Source: Geodermatophilus obscurus (lineage in GTDB: Bacteria > Actinomycetota > Actinomycetes > Mycobacteriales > Geodermatophilaceae). Taken from it: a stretch of 64,000 nucleotides of DNA. The notes beneath the pieces are model-generated. The model worked only from the letters and a program-made list of their open reading frames with translations. It ran no database searches and was not told the origin of the DNA. This document shows, in pieces, positions 41,823 through 51,499 of this stretch (position 1 is the stretch's first letter; every line of letters starts with the position of its first letter). Position numbers and translations under genes: made by a program. The stretch covers positions 620,001 through 684,000 of the forward strand of contig NZ_FOWE01000001.1 in the NCBI RefSeq assembly GCF_900115395.1. The letters run 5' to 3'.

Positions 41823-44800
41823 TCAGGCGAGGACGACGAGCAGGTCACCGCCCTCCACCTGCTGCACCGGGCCGATGGCGAGGCGCTCGACGGTCCCGGC
41901 GACCGGCGCGGTGATCGCCGCCTCCATCTTCATCGCCTCGATGGTGGCGATCGCCTGGCCGGCCTCCACGGCGTCGCCCTCGGCCACCTGCAGGGTGACC
42001 ACGCCGGCGAACGGCGCCGGCACCTGCCCCGGGCTGCTCCGGTCGGCCTTCTCGGCGGCCTTCACCTGCGCGTCGACCGAGCGGTCGCGCACCGACACCG
42101 GCCGCAGCTGGCCGTTGAGCGAGCACATGACGGTGCGCATCCCGCGCTCGTCGGGGTCGCCGATCGCCTCGATGCCCATGAGCAGCGTGACGCCGGGCTC
42201 GAGGTCGACCGAGTGCTCCACCCCGGAGCGCAGGCCGTAGAGGAACTCCTTGGTGGGCAGCACCGACACGTCGCCGTACTGCTCGGTGTGGGCGGCGTAC
42301 TCGCGGGCGGGTCCGGGGAACAGCAGCCGGTCCAGGGTGTCCCGCGGGGACTCCGCCAGGCCGCGCTCGTCGTCGGCGGACAGCTCCGCCGGCGGCTGGG
42401 CGGGGCGGCGGCCCTCGAGCGCGCGGGTGCGGAACGGCTCGGGCCACCCGCCCGGCGGGTCGCCGAGCTCGCCGCGCAGGAAGCCGATCACCGAGTCGGG
42501 CAGGTCGTACTTCGCGGGGTCGGAGGCGAAGTCGTCGACGCCGACACCGGACCCGACCAGCTGCAGCGCGAGGTCGCCGACCACCTTGGAGCTCGGCGTC
42601 ACCTTCACCAACCGGCCGAGCAGCCGGTCGGCGGCGGCGTAGGCGTCCTCGACCTCCTCGAACCGCTGCCCGAGGCCCAGCGCGATCGCCTGCTGGCGCA
42701 GGTTGGACAGCTGCCCGCCCGGGATCTCGTGCCGGTAGACCCGGCCGGTGGGGGCGGCCAAGCCCGACTCGAAGGGCGCGTAGACCCGGCGCACCGCCTC
42801 CCAGTAGGGCTCCAGGTCGTTGACCGCGGCCAGGTCCAGGCCGGTCGCCCGGTCGGTGGCGTCGGTCGCGGCCACGATCGCCGACAGCGGCGGCTGCGAC
42901 GTCGTCCCGGCCATCGAGGCGACGGCGCCGTCGACGGCGTCCACGCCCGCCTGCCAGGCCGCCAGCAACGTGGCCAGCTGCCCGCCGGCGGTGTCGTGCG
43001 TGTGCAGGTGGACGGGGAGGTCGAAGCGCTCGCGCAGCGCGGTGACGAGCGTGGCGGCGGCCGGCGGGCGGAGCAGCCCGGCCATGTCCTTGACGGCGAG
43101 CACGTGCGCGCCGGCGTCGACGATCTGCTCGGCCAGGGTCAGGTAGTAGTCGAGGGTGTAGAGGTCCTCGCCGGGGTCGGACAGGTCGCCGGTGTAGCAC
43201 AGCGCCACCTCCGCGAGCGCCGTCCCGCTGGCGCGGACGGCGTCGATCGCCGGGCGCATCTGCGACACGTCGTTGAGCGCGTCGAAGACCCGGAAGACGT
43301 CGACGCCGGTGCGCGCGGCCTCGGCGACGAACGCGTCCGTCACGGCCTGCGGGTACGGGGTGTAGCCGACGGTGTTGCGGCCGCGCAGCAGCATCTGCAG
43401 GCACACGTTGGGCACCGCCTCGCGCAGCGCGGCCAGCCGCTCCCAGGGGCTCTCGTGCAGGAAGCGCAGCGCGACGTCGTAGGTGGCCCCGCCCCAGCAC
43501 TCGAGCGAGAGCAGCTGCGGGGTGGTGCGGGCGACGTGCCCGGCGACGGCGAGCAGGTCCTTGGTGCGCACCCGGGTGGCCAGCAACGACTGGTGGGCGT
43601 CGCGGAAGGTGGTGTCGGTGACCGCCAGCGCCGTCTGCGCGCGCAGCTGCGCGGCGAAGGCCTCGGGGCCGAGCTCGAGCAGCCGCTGCCGGGAGCCCTC
43701 CGGCGGCGCCGCGCGCAGGTCGGCGTGGGGCAGCTTGGTCACCGGGTCGACCAGGTGCGGGCGCTCCCCGTGCGGCTGGTTGACGGTGACGTCGGCCAGG
43801 TAGGTCAGCAGCCGGGTGCCGCGGTCGGCGGAGCTGCGCGCGGTGAGCAGGTGCGGCCGCTGCTCGATGAACGACGTCGTCACCCGCCCGGCGGCGAAGT
43901 CGGGGTCGTCGAGCAGCGCCTGCAGGAACGGGATGTTCGTGGCGACGCCGCGGATGCGGAACTCCGCCACGGCCCGCCGGGCGCGGGCCACCGCGGTGCC
44001 GAAGTCGCGGCCGCGGCAGGTCAGCTTCACCAGCATCGAGTCGAAGTGCGCGCCGACCTCCGCGCCCAGCGACGAGCCGCCGTCGAGCCGGATGCCGGCC
44101 CCGCCCGGGGAGCGGTAGGTGGTGATCCGGCCGGTGTCGGGGCGGAAGCCGTTGGCCGGGTCCTCGGTGGTGATCCGGCACTGCAGGGCGGCGCCGCGCA
44201 GCACGATCGTGTCCTGCGACAGGCCGAGGTCGGCGAGGGTCTCCCCCGCCGCGATCCGCAGCTGCGACTGCACCAGGTCGACGTCGGTCACCTCCTCGGT
44301 GACGGTGTGCTCGACCTGGATCCGCGGGTTCATCTCGATGAACACGTGCCGGCCCTCGCGGTCGAGCAGGAACTCCACCGTGCCGGCGTTGACGTAGCCG
44401 ATGGCGCGGGCGAAGGCCACCGCGTCGGCGCAGATCCGCTCCCGCAGCGCAGGGTCCAGGTTCGGTGCGGGGGCCAGCTCGACCACCTTCTGGTGGCGGC
44501 GCTGCACCGAGCAGTCCCGCTCGAACAGGTGCACCACGTCCCCCTGCCCGTCGGCGAGGACCTGCACCTCGACGTGCCGCGGCTCGACGACGGCCTGCTC
44601 GAGGAACACCGTCGGGTCGCCGAAGGCCGACTCCGCCTCCCGCATCGCCGCCTGCACCGCGCCGGCCAGCTCCTCGCGCGTCCCGACCCGCCGCATGCCG
44701 CGCCCGCCGCCGCCGGCGATGGCCTTGACGAAGACCGGGAACGGCAGCTCCTCCGCCGCGGCCAGCAGCGTGTCGACGTCGGCGCCGGGCTCGGTGGAGG

Positions 44801-45197
44801 CCAGCACCGGCAGGCCGGCGTCGCGCGCGGCCGCGATCGCCCGCGCCTTGTTGCCGGTCAGCTCCAGCACCGCCGCCGGCGGGCCGACGAAGGTGATGCC
44901 GGCGTTCGCGCAGGCCTCGGCCAGCTCCGGGTTCTCCGAGAGGAACCCGTACCCGGGGTAGACGGCGTCGGCGCCGGCGCGCTGCGCCGCGGCGACGACC
45001 TCCCCGACCGACAGGTAGGCGCGGACCGGGTGGCCCTCCTCGCCGATCTGGTAGCTCTCGTCGGCCTTGAGCCGGTGCACCGAGTTGCGGTCCTCCCAGG
45101 GGAAGACCGCCACCGTCTGCGCGCCGAGCTCGTAGGCGGCGCGGAACGCCCGGACGGCGATCTCGCCGCGGTTGGCGACCAGGACCTTGCTGAACAT
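41823..45197 (-). CDS. pyc: Pyruvate carboxylase
   Basis: 1124-aa biotin enzyme that carboxylates pyruvate to oxaloacetate (anaplerosis). ATG 45197; the N-terminus M-F-S-K-V-L-V-A-N-R-G-E-I-A is canonical. Biotin carboxylase is at 1-450 (G-G-G-G-R-G-M, E-R-D-C-S-V-Q-R-R-H-Q-K, E-M-N-P-R-I-Q-V-E-H), carboxyltransferase at about 530-800 (D-T-T-F-R-D-A-H-Q-S-L, K-D-M-A-G-L), then the PYC_OADA domain and biotinyl carrier at 1050-1124 with E-A-M-K1090-M-E. Length and domain order match the single-chain enzyme. No regulator is adjacent. It appears monocistronic. Confidence 0.97.
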   Translation of the reverse strand: MFSKVLVANRGEIAVRAFRAAYELGAQTVAVFPWEDRNSVHRLKADESYQIGEEGHPVRAYLSVGEVVAAAQRAGADAVYPGYGFLSENPELAEACANAGITFVGPPAAVLELTGNKARAIAAARDAGLPVLASTEPGADVDTLLAAAEELPFPVFVKAIAGGGGRGMRRVGTREELAGAVQAAMREAESAFGDPTVFLEQAVVEPRHVEVQVLADGQGDVVHLFERDCSVQRRHQKVVELAPAPNLDPALRERICADAVAFARAIGYVNAGTVEFLLDREGRHVFIEMNPRIQVEHTVTEEVTDVDLVQSQLRIAAGETLADLGLSQDTIVLRGAALQCRITTEDPANGFRPDTGRITTYRSPGGAGIRLDGGSSLGAEVGAHFDSMLVKLTCRGRDFGTAVARARRAVAEFRIRGVATNIPFLQALLDDPDFAAGRVTTSFIEQRPHLLTARSSADRGTRLLTYLADVTVNQPHGERPHLVDPVTKLPHADLRAAPPEGSRQRLLELGPEAFAAQLRAQTALAVTDTTFRDAHQSLLATRVRTKDLLAVAGHVARTTPQLLSLECWGGATYDVALRFLHESPWERLAALREAVPNVCLQMLLRGRNTVGYTPYPQAVTDAFVAEAARTGVDVFRVFDALNDVSQMRPAIDAVRASGTALAEVALCYTGDLSDPGEDLYTLDYYLTLAEQIVDAGAHVLAVKDMAGLLRPPAAATLVTALRERFDLPVHLHTHDTAGGQLATLLAAWQAGVDAVDGAVASMAGTTSQPPLSAIVAATDATDRATGLDLAAVNDLEPYWEAVRRVYAPFESGLAAPTGRVYRHEIPGGQLSNLRQQAIALGLGQRFEEVEDAYAAADRLLGRLVKVTPSSKVVGDLALQLVGSGVGVDDFASDPAKYDLPDSVIGFLRGELGDPPGGWPEPFRTRALEGRRPAQPPAELSADDERGLAESPRDTLDRLLFPGPAREYAAHTEQYGDVSVLPTKEFLYGLRSGVEHSVDLEPGVTLLMGIEAIGDPDERGMRTVMCSLNGQLRPVSVRDRSVDAQVKAAEKADRSSPGQVPAPFAGVVTLQVAEGDAVEAGQAIATIEAMKMEAAITAPVAGTVERLAIGPVQQVEGGDLLVVLA

Positions 45198-45285
45198 GGT
45201 GGCTCCCGGGGGCTCGCGCGGGCGAGGGTCCCGCCGAGCCTCCCAGACGGGGAGGCGGGACCGGGAGGCCCCGTGGGGCGGGCGG

Positions 45286-45712
45286 TCAGCCGGGAGGCAC
45301 CAGCCGGACGGCGTCGACGGCGGCGAGCGCGCCGAGCTCGTCGGCGACCACGGAGATCCCGGTGATCCGGCCGCCGGTGAGCGTGAGGTCGTCGACCACC
45401 CGCAGCTCCACGCGCCGGCCGGTCGCCGGGAGGGGCCCGGCCGAGGTCGGCAGCGGGCCCACGTGCCGGCCGCCCATCCGGAAGGCCACCACGACCCGGT
45501 CGCCGGCCTCGACCACGGAGACGACCTGCCGCTGCACGTCGGCGAAGGCCGCCGACAGCGACCGGGCGCGCGACCAGGTCGGCGGCGCCCAGGGCGGGAC
45601 CGTTGATCGTGACCGGGTCGGTGTAGACGGCGCGGAAGGCCCGCTCCGTGTCGGGCCCCTCGAGCAGCGGCTCGGTCCAGAGCCGCAGCAGCCGGTCCAC
45701 GTCGAAGACCAT
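45286..45712 (-). pseudogene. SnoaL/NTF2-like protein interrupted by a frameshift
   Basis: An NTF2-like protein is coded in two frames. Frame one starts at ATG 45712 (M-V-F-D-V-D-R-L-L-R-L-W-T-E-P-L, F-R-A-V-Y-T-D-P-V-T-I-N-G, A-A-D-L-V-A-R). The match continues only in another frame (R-A-R-S-L-S-A-A-F-A-D-V-Q, G-D-R-V-V-V-A-F-R-M-G-G-R-H) and ends at 45286. The joint lies near 45565-45575 in a GCGCGC run; adding one base there would fuse both into about 142 aa. Either a real one-base deletion (pseudogene) or a sequencing error in a GC run explains it. The polyketide-cyclase/steroid isomerase-like fold suggests a small-molecule role, but the substrate is unknown. Confidence 0.8.
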
Positions 45713-45817
45713 CGCGCCATGGTGGTCCCTCCCGGAGCCGGCACCCGGCCCGGCGGCGGGGACGGCCGGGGCGGCACGGATGCTGGGCGCCGAGCCGTCA
45801 CCGACGAGAGGGGACCC

Positions 45818-47131
45818 GTGCCCGCCTGGACGTCCGACGCGATCTGGTGGCAGGTGCACCCGCTGACCTTCACCGGCGCCGAGCCCGCCGCCCTCCCGCC
45901 CGGGGAGGTGCGGCACCGGCTGCCGCAACTGCAGCGCTGGCTGGACCACCTGCTGGCGCTGGGGTGCAACGGCCTGGCCCTCGGCCCCGTGTTCGCCAGC
46001 AGCACGCACGGCTACGACACCGTCGACCACTTCCGCGTCGACCCGCGCCTCGGCGACGACACCGACCTCGACGCGCTGTTCGCCGCGGCACGCGAGCGCG
46101 GCGTCCGGGTGCTGCTCGACGGGGTGTTCAACCACGTCGGCCGCGACCACCCCGCCTTCCGCGCCGTCGTGGAGCAGGGGCCCGACGCCCCGACGGCGGA
46201 CTGGTTCCGACTGTCCTGGCCGGAGGACCGGACGCCGGGCACGCCGCCGCGGGCCGACGTCTTCGAGGGCCACGACATCCTGGTCGAGCTCGACCACTCC
46301 TCCCCCGCCGTCGCCGACCTCGTCACGCGGGTGATGACCCACTGGCTCGACCGCGGCGCCGACGGGTGGCGCCTGGACGCCGCCTACGCCGTCCCGCCGT
46401 CGTTCTGGGCGCGGGTGCTGCCCGCGGTGCGCGCCGCGCACCCGGACGCCTACGTCGTCGGCGAGGTCATCCACGGCGACTACGGGCGCGTCGTGGCCGA
46501 CGGCGGGCTGGACGCGGTCACCCAGTACGAGCTGTGGCAGGCGGTCTGGCACGGCATCGCCGAGCGCAACCTGTTCGAGCTGGCCTGGTCGCTGCAGCGG
46601 CACGGGCAGTTCCTGCGCTCCTTCGTGCCGTGGACGTTCGTCGGCAACCACGACGTCACCCGCATCGCCAGCGCGGTCGGCGACCCGCGGCACCTGCCGC
46701 ACGCGCTGGCCGTGCTGTTCACCGTCGGCGGCACCCCGGCGGTGTGGTCGGGCGACGAGCACTCCTTCACCGGCGTCAAGGAGCACCGCGCCGGGGGCGA
46801 CGACGCCGTCCGGCCGCCGTTCCCGCCCGACCCCACCGGGCTGTCCCCGCTCGGCGCCCCGACGTTCGCGGTGCACCGGGAGCTGATCGGGCTGCGCCGC
46901 CGGCACCGCTGGCTGCACACCGCCGCCCCGGAGCAGGTGCACGTGGCCAACGAGCAGCTGGTCCACGCCGTCGCGGGGGACGGGCAGCGCCTGCTGGTCG
47001 CGCTCAACCTGGGCGACGCCGCCGCCCGGGTGCCCGCGCCCGGCGCCGGGGCCGTGCTCGCGGGTGCGGCCACGGTGGGGCGCGGCGAGGTGGAGCTGCC
47101 CGCGCACGGCTGGGCGGTGCTCACGGGCTGA
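45818..47131 (+). CDS. GH13 alpha-amylase family glycosyl hydrolase
   Basis: 437-aa cytoplasmic GH13 enzyme. GTG 45818 follows GAGAGGGG at good spacing. The barrel has W-W-Q-V-H-P at the start, D-G-V-F-N-H-V-G (region I), nucleophile D187 in G-W-R-L-D-A-A-Y (region II), acid/base E216 in V-G-E-V (region III) and D279 in V-G-N-H-D-V-T-R (region IV), so catalysis is intact. The chain is short, with a small C-terminal beta domain (residues 370-437) and no signal peptide. Glucosidase, maltogenic or trehalose-related activity fits; the exact specificity cannot be assigned. The 3' end lies only 11 bp into the cydC coding region on the other strand. Confidence 0.92.
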   Translation: MPAWTSDAIWWQVHPLTFTGAEPAALPPGEVRHRLPQLQRWLDHLLALGCNGLALGPVFASSTHGYDTVDHFRVDPRLGDDTDLDALFAAARERGVRVLLDGVFNHVGRDHPAFRAVVEQGPDAPTADWFRLSWPEDRTPGTPPRADVFEGHDILVELDHSSPAVADLVTRVMTHWLDRGADGWRLDAAYAVPPSFWARVLPAVRAAHPDAYVVGEVIHGDYGRVVADGGLDAVTQYELWQAVWHGIAERNLFELAWSLQRHGQFLRSFVPWTFVGNHDVTRIASAVGDPRHLPHALAVLFTVGGTPAVWSGDEHSFTGVKEHRAGGDDAVRPPFPPDPTGLSPLGAPTFAVHRELIGLRRRHRWLHTAAPEQVHVANEQLVHAVAGDGQRLLVALNLGDAAARVPAPGAGAVLAGAATVGRGEVELPAHGWAVLTG

Positions 47132-48767
47132 CCGGCGCCCCGGTGTCCGCACCGGCCTCCGCGAGGTCGACCACCCGCCAGCGGCCGTCGAGGGCGGCCG
47201 GGTCGTGCGTCACGAGCAGCACGGTGCGCGGGTCGCGGGCGAGCCGGTCGAGCACCCGCGCGGTGAGCCCGGGGTCGAGGTGGGCGGTGGGCTCGTCGAG
47301 CAGCAGCACGTCGGCGCGGGCCAGCAGCGCCCGCGCCAGCCCCACCCGCGCCCGCTCGCCGGCCGACAGGCGCTCACCGCCCTCCCCCACCCAGCCGTCG
47401 AGTCCGGGGGTCGCGGCCACGCGGTCGAGCCCGACGTCGGCCAGGACCGCGTGCAGCTCGGCGTCGGTCGCGTCGTGCCGGCCCAGGCGCAGGTTCCCGG
47501 CGAGCGTGCCGCCGAGCACCTGCGGTGCCTGGGCGCTCCACGCCGTCCGGGACCGGACGCCCTCCAGCGGCAGCCGGCGCAGGTCCACCCCGCCGAGGGT
47601 GACCCGGCCGGTGTCGGGGTCGCGGGCGCGCAGGGCGAGGGCGAGCACGCTGCTCTTGCCCGCGCCGCTGCTCCCCGTCAGCGCCACCTTCGCGCCGTCG
47701 GGCACGGCCAGGTCGAACCCGGCCAGCGCGGGGCGGGTCGCGCCGGGGTACGTGAGGGTGACGTCGTCGAACCGCAGCGCGGAGCCGGCCGGCAGCGGCC
47801 GCGGGTCGGCCGGGTCGGCGACGGCGGGCCGCCGCTCCCCCAGCTCGCGCACCCGCCCGGCCGCCGCGCGGATCCCGCCCGCGGCGCTCCAGGCGGCCCC
47901 CATCCCGCCGACCGCCTCGAACGCGCCCAGCACGCCGAGGGCGCAGGCGGCCAGCAGCAGCGGGTCGGTGGTCCCGGCGGCGACGTCGGAGCCGACCAGC
48001 CACAGCGCCGCCCCCAGACCGAGGGCCGGGACGCCCTCGCGGCAGACGGTGGTCACCGCGGTCAGCCGGGCCGCCGCCCGCTCGGCCGCCTCCTGCCGGT
48101 CGAGGTGCCCCAGCAGCCCGCGCAGGGCGGTGGCGCCGCCGTCGCCGCTGAGGGCGTCGGCCAGCCCGCGCACCAGGTCGAGGGTGTCGGCGGCGACGTC
48201 GGCGTCGGCCCGGGCGACGGCCACCGCCGCACGTCGCCCGGCGCGGGCGGCGACCGCGGGCACGGCGATCCCCAGGACGGCGAGCAGGACGGCGAGGACG
48301 GCGGCCGTCGGCGGGGACACCAGGGCGGTCAGCCCGACCGCCACCCCGCCGGCCAGGACGGCGACGCCGGCCGGGGCCACGAGGCGGACGACGACGCCCT
48401 GCAGCTCGTCGACGTCGGCGCGCACCCGGGACAGCAGCTCGCCGCCGCGGGCCCCGGTGAGCGCGGCCGGTGCGAGCGGGACCAGCCGCTCGAGCACCCG
48501 CGCCCGCACCCGGGTGACCATCCGCAGCGTGACGTCGTGGGTGACCAGCCGCTCGGTGTAGCGCACCGCGGCCCGCGAGACCCCGAAGAAGCGGACCGCG
48601 GTGATCAGCGGCATGAGCGCCAGCAGGGTCGAGGGCCGCTGCGCCGCGCCGGTGATCAGCGCGCCGGAGGCAGCGAGCAGCGCGGCACCGGAGAGCACGG
48701 TCCCCGCGCCGAGGACGACCGCGAGGGCGGTGCGGGGCCACCGCAGCAGCGACAGGGCCTCCCTCAC
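47121..48767 (-). CDS. cydC: ABC exporter subunit CydC (cytochrome bd assembly)
   Basis: 548-aa half-transporter: six helices in about 1-290 and an ATPase with Walker A G-S-S-G-A-G-K-S-S, signature L-S-A-G-E-R-A-R-V-G-L-A-R-A-L and Walker B V-L-L-L-D-E-P-T-A-H-L-D-P. CydCD exports glutathione/cysteine or moves haem and is needed for bd oxidase assembly. GTG 48767 overlaps the CydD stop as GTGA. Last gene of the operon cydABDC. Confidence 0.94.
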   Translation of the reverse strand: MREALSLLRWPRTALAVVLGAGTVLSGAALLAASGALITGAAQRPSTLLALMPLITAVRFFGVSRAAVRYTERLVTHDVTLRMVTRVRARVLERLVPLAPAALTGARGGELLSRVRADVDELQGVVVRLVAPAGVAVLAGGVAVGLTALVSPPTAAVLAVLLAVLGIAVPAVAARAGRRAAVAVARADADVAADTLDLVRGLADALSGDGGATALRGLLGHLDRQEAAERAAARLTAVTTVCREGVPALGLGAALWLVGSDVAAGTTDPLLLAACALGVLGAFEAVGGMGAAWSAAGGIRAAAGRVRELGERRPAVADPADPRPLPAGSALRFDDVTLTYPGATRPALAGFDLAVPDGAKVALTGSSGAGKSSVLALALRARDPDTGRVTLGGVDLRRLPLEGVRSRTAWSAQAPQVLGGTLAGNLRLGRHDATDAELHAVLADVGLDRVAATPGLDGWVGEGGERLSAGERARVGLARALLARADVLLLDEPTAHLDPGLTARVLDRLARDPRTVLLVTHDPAALDGRWRVVDLAEAGADTGAPVSP

Positions 48768-50449
48768 CGCGGCACCGCCGGGACCGCCGGTACCCGCACC
48801 CGCCCGTCCTCCAGCACGACCACCCGGTCGTGCAGCGCCAGCGGCGCCGTCCGGTGCGTGACCGTGACGACGGTGCGCCCCCGCGCGAGGTCGTCGAGGG
48901 CGGCCAGCACGCCGGCCTCGGTGGCGGCGTCGAGCTGGCCGGTCGGCTCGTCGAGCACCAGCACCGCGGCGTCCTTGACGAAGGCCCGCGCCAGCGCCAG
49001 CCGCACGCGCTCCCCGCCCGACAACCGCGCGGCGTCCTCGCCCAGCGGCGTGGCGGCGCCCTGCGGCAGCCGGCCGACCAGCCCGGCCAGCCCCGCCCGG
49101 CGCAGCGCGTCGGCGACCTCGGCGTCGGTGGCGCCGGGACGGCCCAGGCGCACGTTGTCGGCGACCGTGCCGGGCAGCAGCCAGGGCCGCTCGGGCACGT
49201 AGGCCACCCGTGCCCGCCAGCCGTCGGGGTCCAGGGCTGGCAGCGGGACGCCGTCGACGAGCACCGCGCCCGCGTCGGGGACGGTGAACCCGAGCAGCAG
49301 CCGGACGGCGGTGGTCTTGCCCGCGCCGCTCGGGCCGACCAGCGCGGTGCGCGAGAGCGGCGGCAGGTCGAGGTCCACGCCGTCGAGCGCGGCCCGGTCG
49401 CCGTGCCGGACGGTGACGCCGCGCAGCTGCACGTGCGGCACGCCGGCCGGGGCCGCCGCGGTGCCGCGGACCGGCTGGGGGGCGTCGAGCAGCGCGAACA
49501 CCCGCTCGGCGGCCGGCCGGCCCTCCAGGGAGGCGTGCCGGTCGGCGCCCAGCGCCCGCAGCGGTGCGAAGAACTCCGGGGTGAGCAGCAGGACCAGCAG
49601 CGCGCGCTCGAGCTCCATCCCGCCCTGGAACAGCCGCACACCGACGGTGACCGCCACCAGCGCCGTGCACAGCACCGCGCCGAACTCCAGCACGAAGCCG
49701 GAGAGGAACGCGGTGCGCAGCACCCGCATCGTGCTCACCCGGTGGGCCTCGCTGACCTCGGTCAGCCATCGCGTGCTGCCCCGGGCCCGGCCGTAGGCGA
49801 CCAGCGTGGGCAGCACCCGCAGCGTGTCGACCAGCACCGCCCCCAGCTGGGCGAGGGTCTCCCACGACCCGCGGGCGGCCCGCGCGGCCAGCGTCCCGGT
49901 CAGCCACAGGAAGACCAGCACCAGCGGCCCGGTGAGCAGCAGGAGGCCGCCGCTCGCCGGGTCGAGGACGAGGACGGTGACGGCCACCAGCGGCGGGACG
50001 ACGGCCGCCGTCGCCACGCCCGGCAGGTACCGGCCGACGACGCCGTCGAGCTTGCCGACGCCCTCGGTGACGGTGGTGACCAGCTCACCGGCGCGCTCCC
50101 CGGCGACGGCGCCCGGGCCGAGGACGAGCAGCTGTCGCAGCAGCGCCTCCCGGAGGCCGCGCCGCACCCGGGCCGAGGTGCGCGCGGCGGCGCGGTCGCG
50201 CACACCGACGAGCAGGGCGCGGGCGCCCCAGGCGGCGAGGGCCCCGGCGAGGGTGCCCGACAGCTCGGCCGGCGTCGCCCCGCCGGTGGCGACGGTGCTC
50301 ACCACGGCGGCGACCAGGGCCCACTGCACCACCAGCAGCACCCACACGCCCACCCCGAGGAGACCGCAGACGACGACCAGCCGCCGGGAGCCGGGCAGCG
50401 CGAGGACCCGGCCGGTCGGGCTCCGCTCCCCCGGGCGCCGGTCCCTCAT
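48764..50449 (-). CDS. cydD: ABC exporter subunit CydD (cytochrome bd assembly)
   Basis: 561-aa half-transporter. Six membrane helices in about 22-300, Walker A G-P-S-G-A-G-K-T-T, signature R-L-S-G-G-E-R-V-R-L-A-L-A-R-A-F and Walker B V-L-V-L-D-E-P-T-G-Q-L-D-A. ATG 50449 lies 13 bp after the cydB stop. It forms a heterodimer with CydC. Confidence 0.94.
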   Translation of the reverse strand: MRDRRPGERSPTGRVLALPGSRRLVVVCGLLGVGVWVLLVVQWALVAAVVSTVATGGATPAELSGTLAGALAAWGARALLVGVRDRAAARTSARVRRGLREALLRQLLVLGPGAVAGERAGELVTTVTEGVGKLDGVVGRYLPGVATAAVVPPLVAVTVLVLDPASGGLLLLTGPLVLVFLWLTGTLAARAARGSWETLAQLGAVLVDTLRVLPTLVAYGRARGSTRWLTEVSEAHRVSTMRVLRTAFLSGFVLEFGAVLCTALVAVTVGVRLFQGGMELERALLVLLLTPEFFAPLRALGADRHASLEGRPAAERVFALLDAPQPVRGTAAAPAGVPHVQLRGVTVRHGDRAALDGVDLDLPPLSRTALVGPSGAGKTTAVRLLLGFTVPDAGAVLVDGVPLPALDPDGWRARVAYVPERPWLLPGTVADNVRLGRPGATDAEVADALRRAGLAGLVGRLPQGAATPLGEDAARLSGGERVRLALARAFVKDAAVLVLDEPTGQLDAATEAGVLAALDDLARGRTVVTVTHRTAPLALHDRVVVLEDGRVRVPAVPAVPR

Positions 50450-50462
50450 GCGCGGTCCGGCC

Positions 50463-51497
50463 TCAGTACCCGTGGCTCAGGGCGCCCTCGTCGGGCCGCA
50501 CCCGCTCCCGGAAGACGTAGTAGTTCCAGATCTGGTAGCCGATGATCAGCGGCAGGAAGATCGCGCCGACCCAGGTCATGAGCACCAGCGTGTACTGCTG
50601 GGCCGCCGACTCCCGCAGGACGAGCCCGTACTCCGACTGCAGGGTCGACGGGAGCACCTCACCGCGGGTGTACAGCGCGAGGAACACCGTGACCGTGGCG
50701 AACAGGATGGTCAGGCCGCTCATGGTGAACGCCAGGGTGTCGCGGCGGCGCACCAGCGCCAGCCAGATGCTGGCCAGCGTCAGGAACGCCGCGATCGGGA
50801 AGACCCACGGCACCACACCGAAGTCCTCGAACAGGTCCTCGGTCACGTAGCCCATGACGACGAACGCGACGATCGCGGCGGTGGCCAGCGCGCCCCACCG
50901 CAGCGCCGCGGTGCGGGCCCGCTTGTAGAGCACGGTGTCGGTGTGCAGGCGCAGCAGCAGGAAGTTGGCGCCGTGCAGCATGAACAGCAGCAGCGTGGTG
51001 ACCCCGCCGACCAGCGAGAACGGGGTGAACAACTCCGCGAAGCCGCCCTGCACGTCGCCGTCGCGGCCCACCGGCAGCCCCTCGATGAGCTTGGCCATGA
51101 TGACGCCCCACAGGAACGACGGGACCACGCTGCCGCCGAAGGACATCCAGTCCCAGAAGGCGCGCCACCGCTCGCTGTCGACCTGGTTGCGGTACTCGAA
51201 GGAGACCCCGCGCAGCAGCAGCGCCAGCAGGATGAGCACGAACAGCGGGTACATGCCGCTGAACACCGCGCCGTACCAGACCGGGAACGTGGAGAACATC
51301 AGCCCGGCGGCGGCGATCACCCACACCTCGTTGCCGTCCCAGAACGGCCCGATGGTGCCGGTGAGCGCCCGCTCCTCGGCCTCGGTGCGCGCCAGCGTCG
51401 GCCGCAGGATGTCGACGCCGAAGTCGAACCCCTCCAGGAAGAAGTAGAGGGTGAACGTCAGCGCGATGAGCCAGAACCACAGCGTGACCAGGTCCAC
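50463..51497 (-). CDS. cydB: Cytochrome bd ubiquinol/menaquinol oxidase subunit II
   Basis: 344-aa membrane protein with about nine helices. It begins L-W-F-W-L-I-A-L-T-F-T-L-Y-F-F-L-E-G-F-D-F-G-V-D with the family F-x-G-F-D-F-G motif and includes G-P-F-W-D-G-N-E-V-W-V-I. GTG 51497 is two bases after the CydA stop, which sets the start. It stabilises the haem-bearing subunit I in the high-affinity terminal oxidase. Confidence 0.96.
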   Translation of the reverse strand: MDLVTLWFWLIALTFTLYFFLEGFDFGVDILRPTLARTEAEERALTGTIGPFWDGNEVWVIAAAGLMFSTFPVWYGAVFSGMYPLFVLILLALLLRGVSFEYRNQVDSERWRAFWDWMSFGGSVVPSFLWGVIMAKLIEGLPVGRDGDVQGGFAELFTPFSLVGGVTTLLLFMLHGANFLLLRLHTDTVLYKRARTAALRWGALATAAIVAFVVMGYVTEDLFEDFGVVPWVFPIAAFLTLASIWLALVRRRDTLAFTMSGLTILFATVTVFLALYTRGEVLPSTLQSEYGLVLRESAAQQYTLVLMTWVGAIFLPLIIGYQIWNYYVFRERVRPDEGALSHGY

Positions 51498-51499
51498 CG

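Noticed and set aside
42213-45365. 1050-codon plus-strand frame opposite pyc
   Set aside because: Shadow: repetitive Val/Gly/Arg/Gln composition without any domain; pyc motifs are complete on the minus strand.
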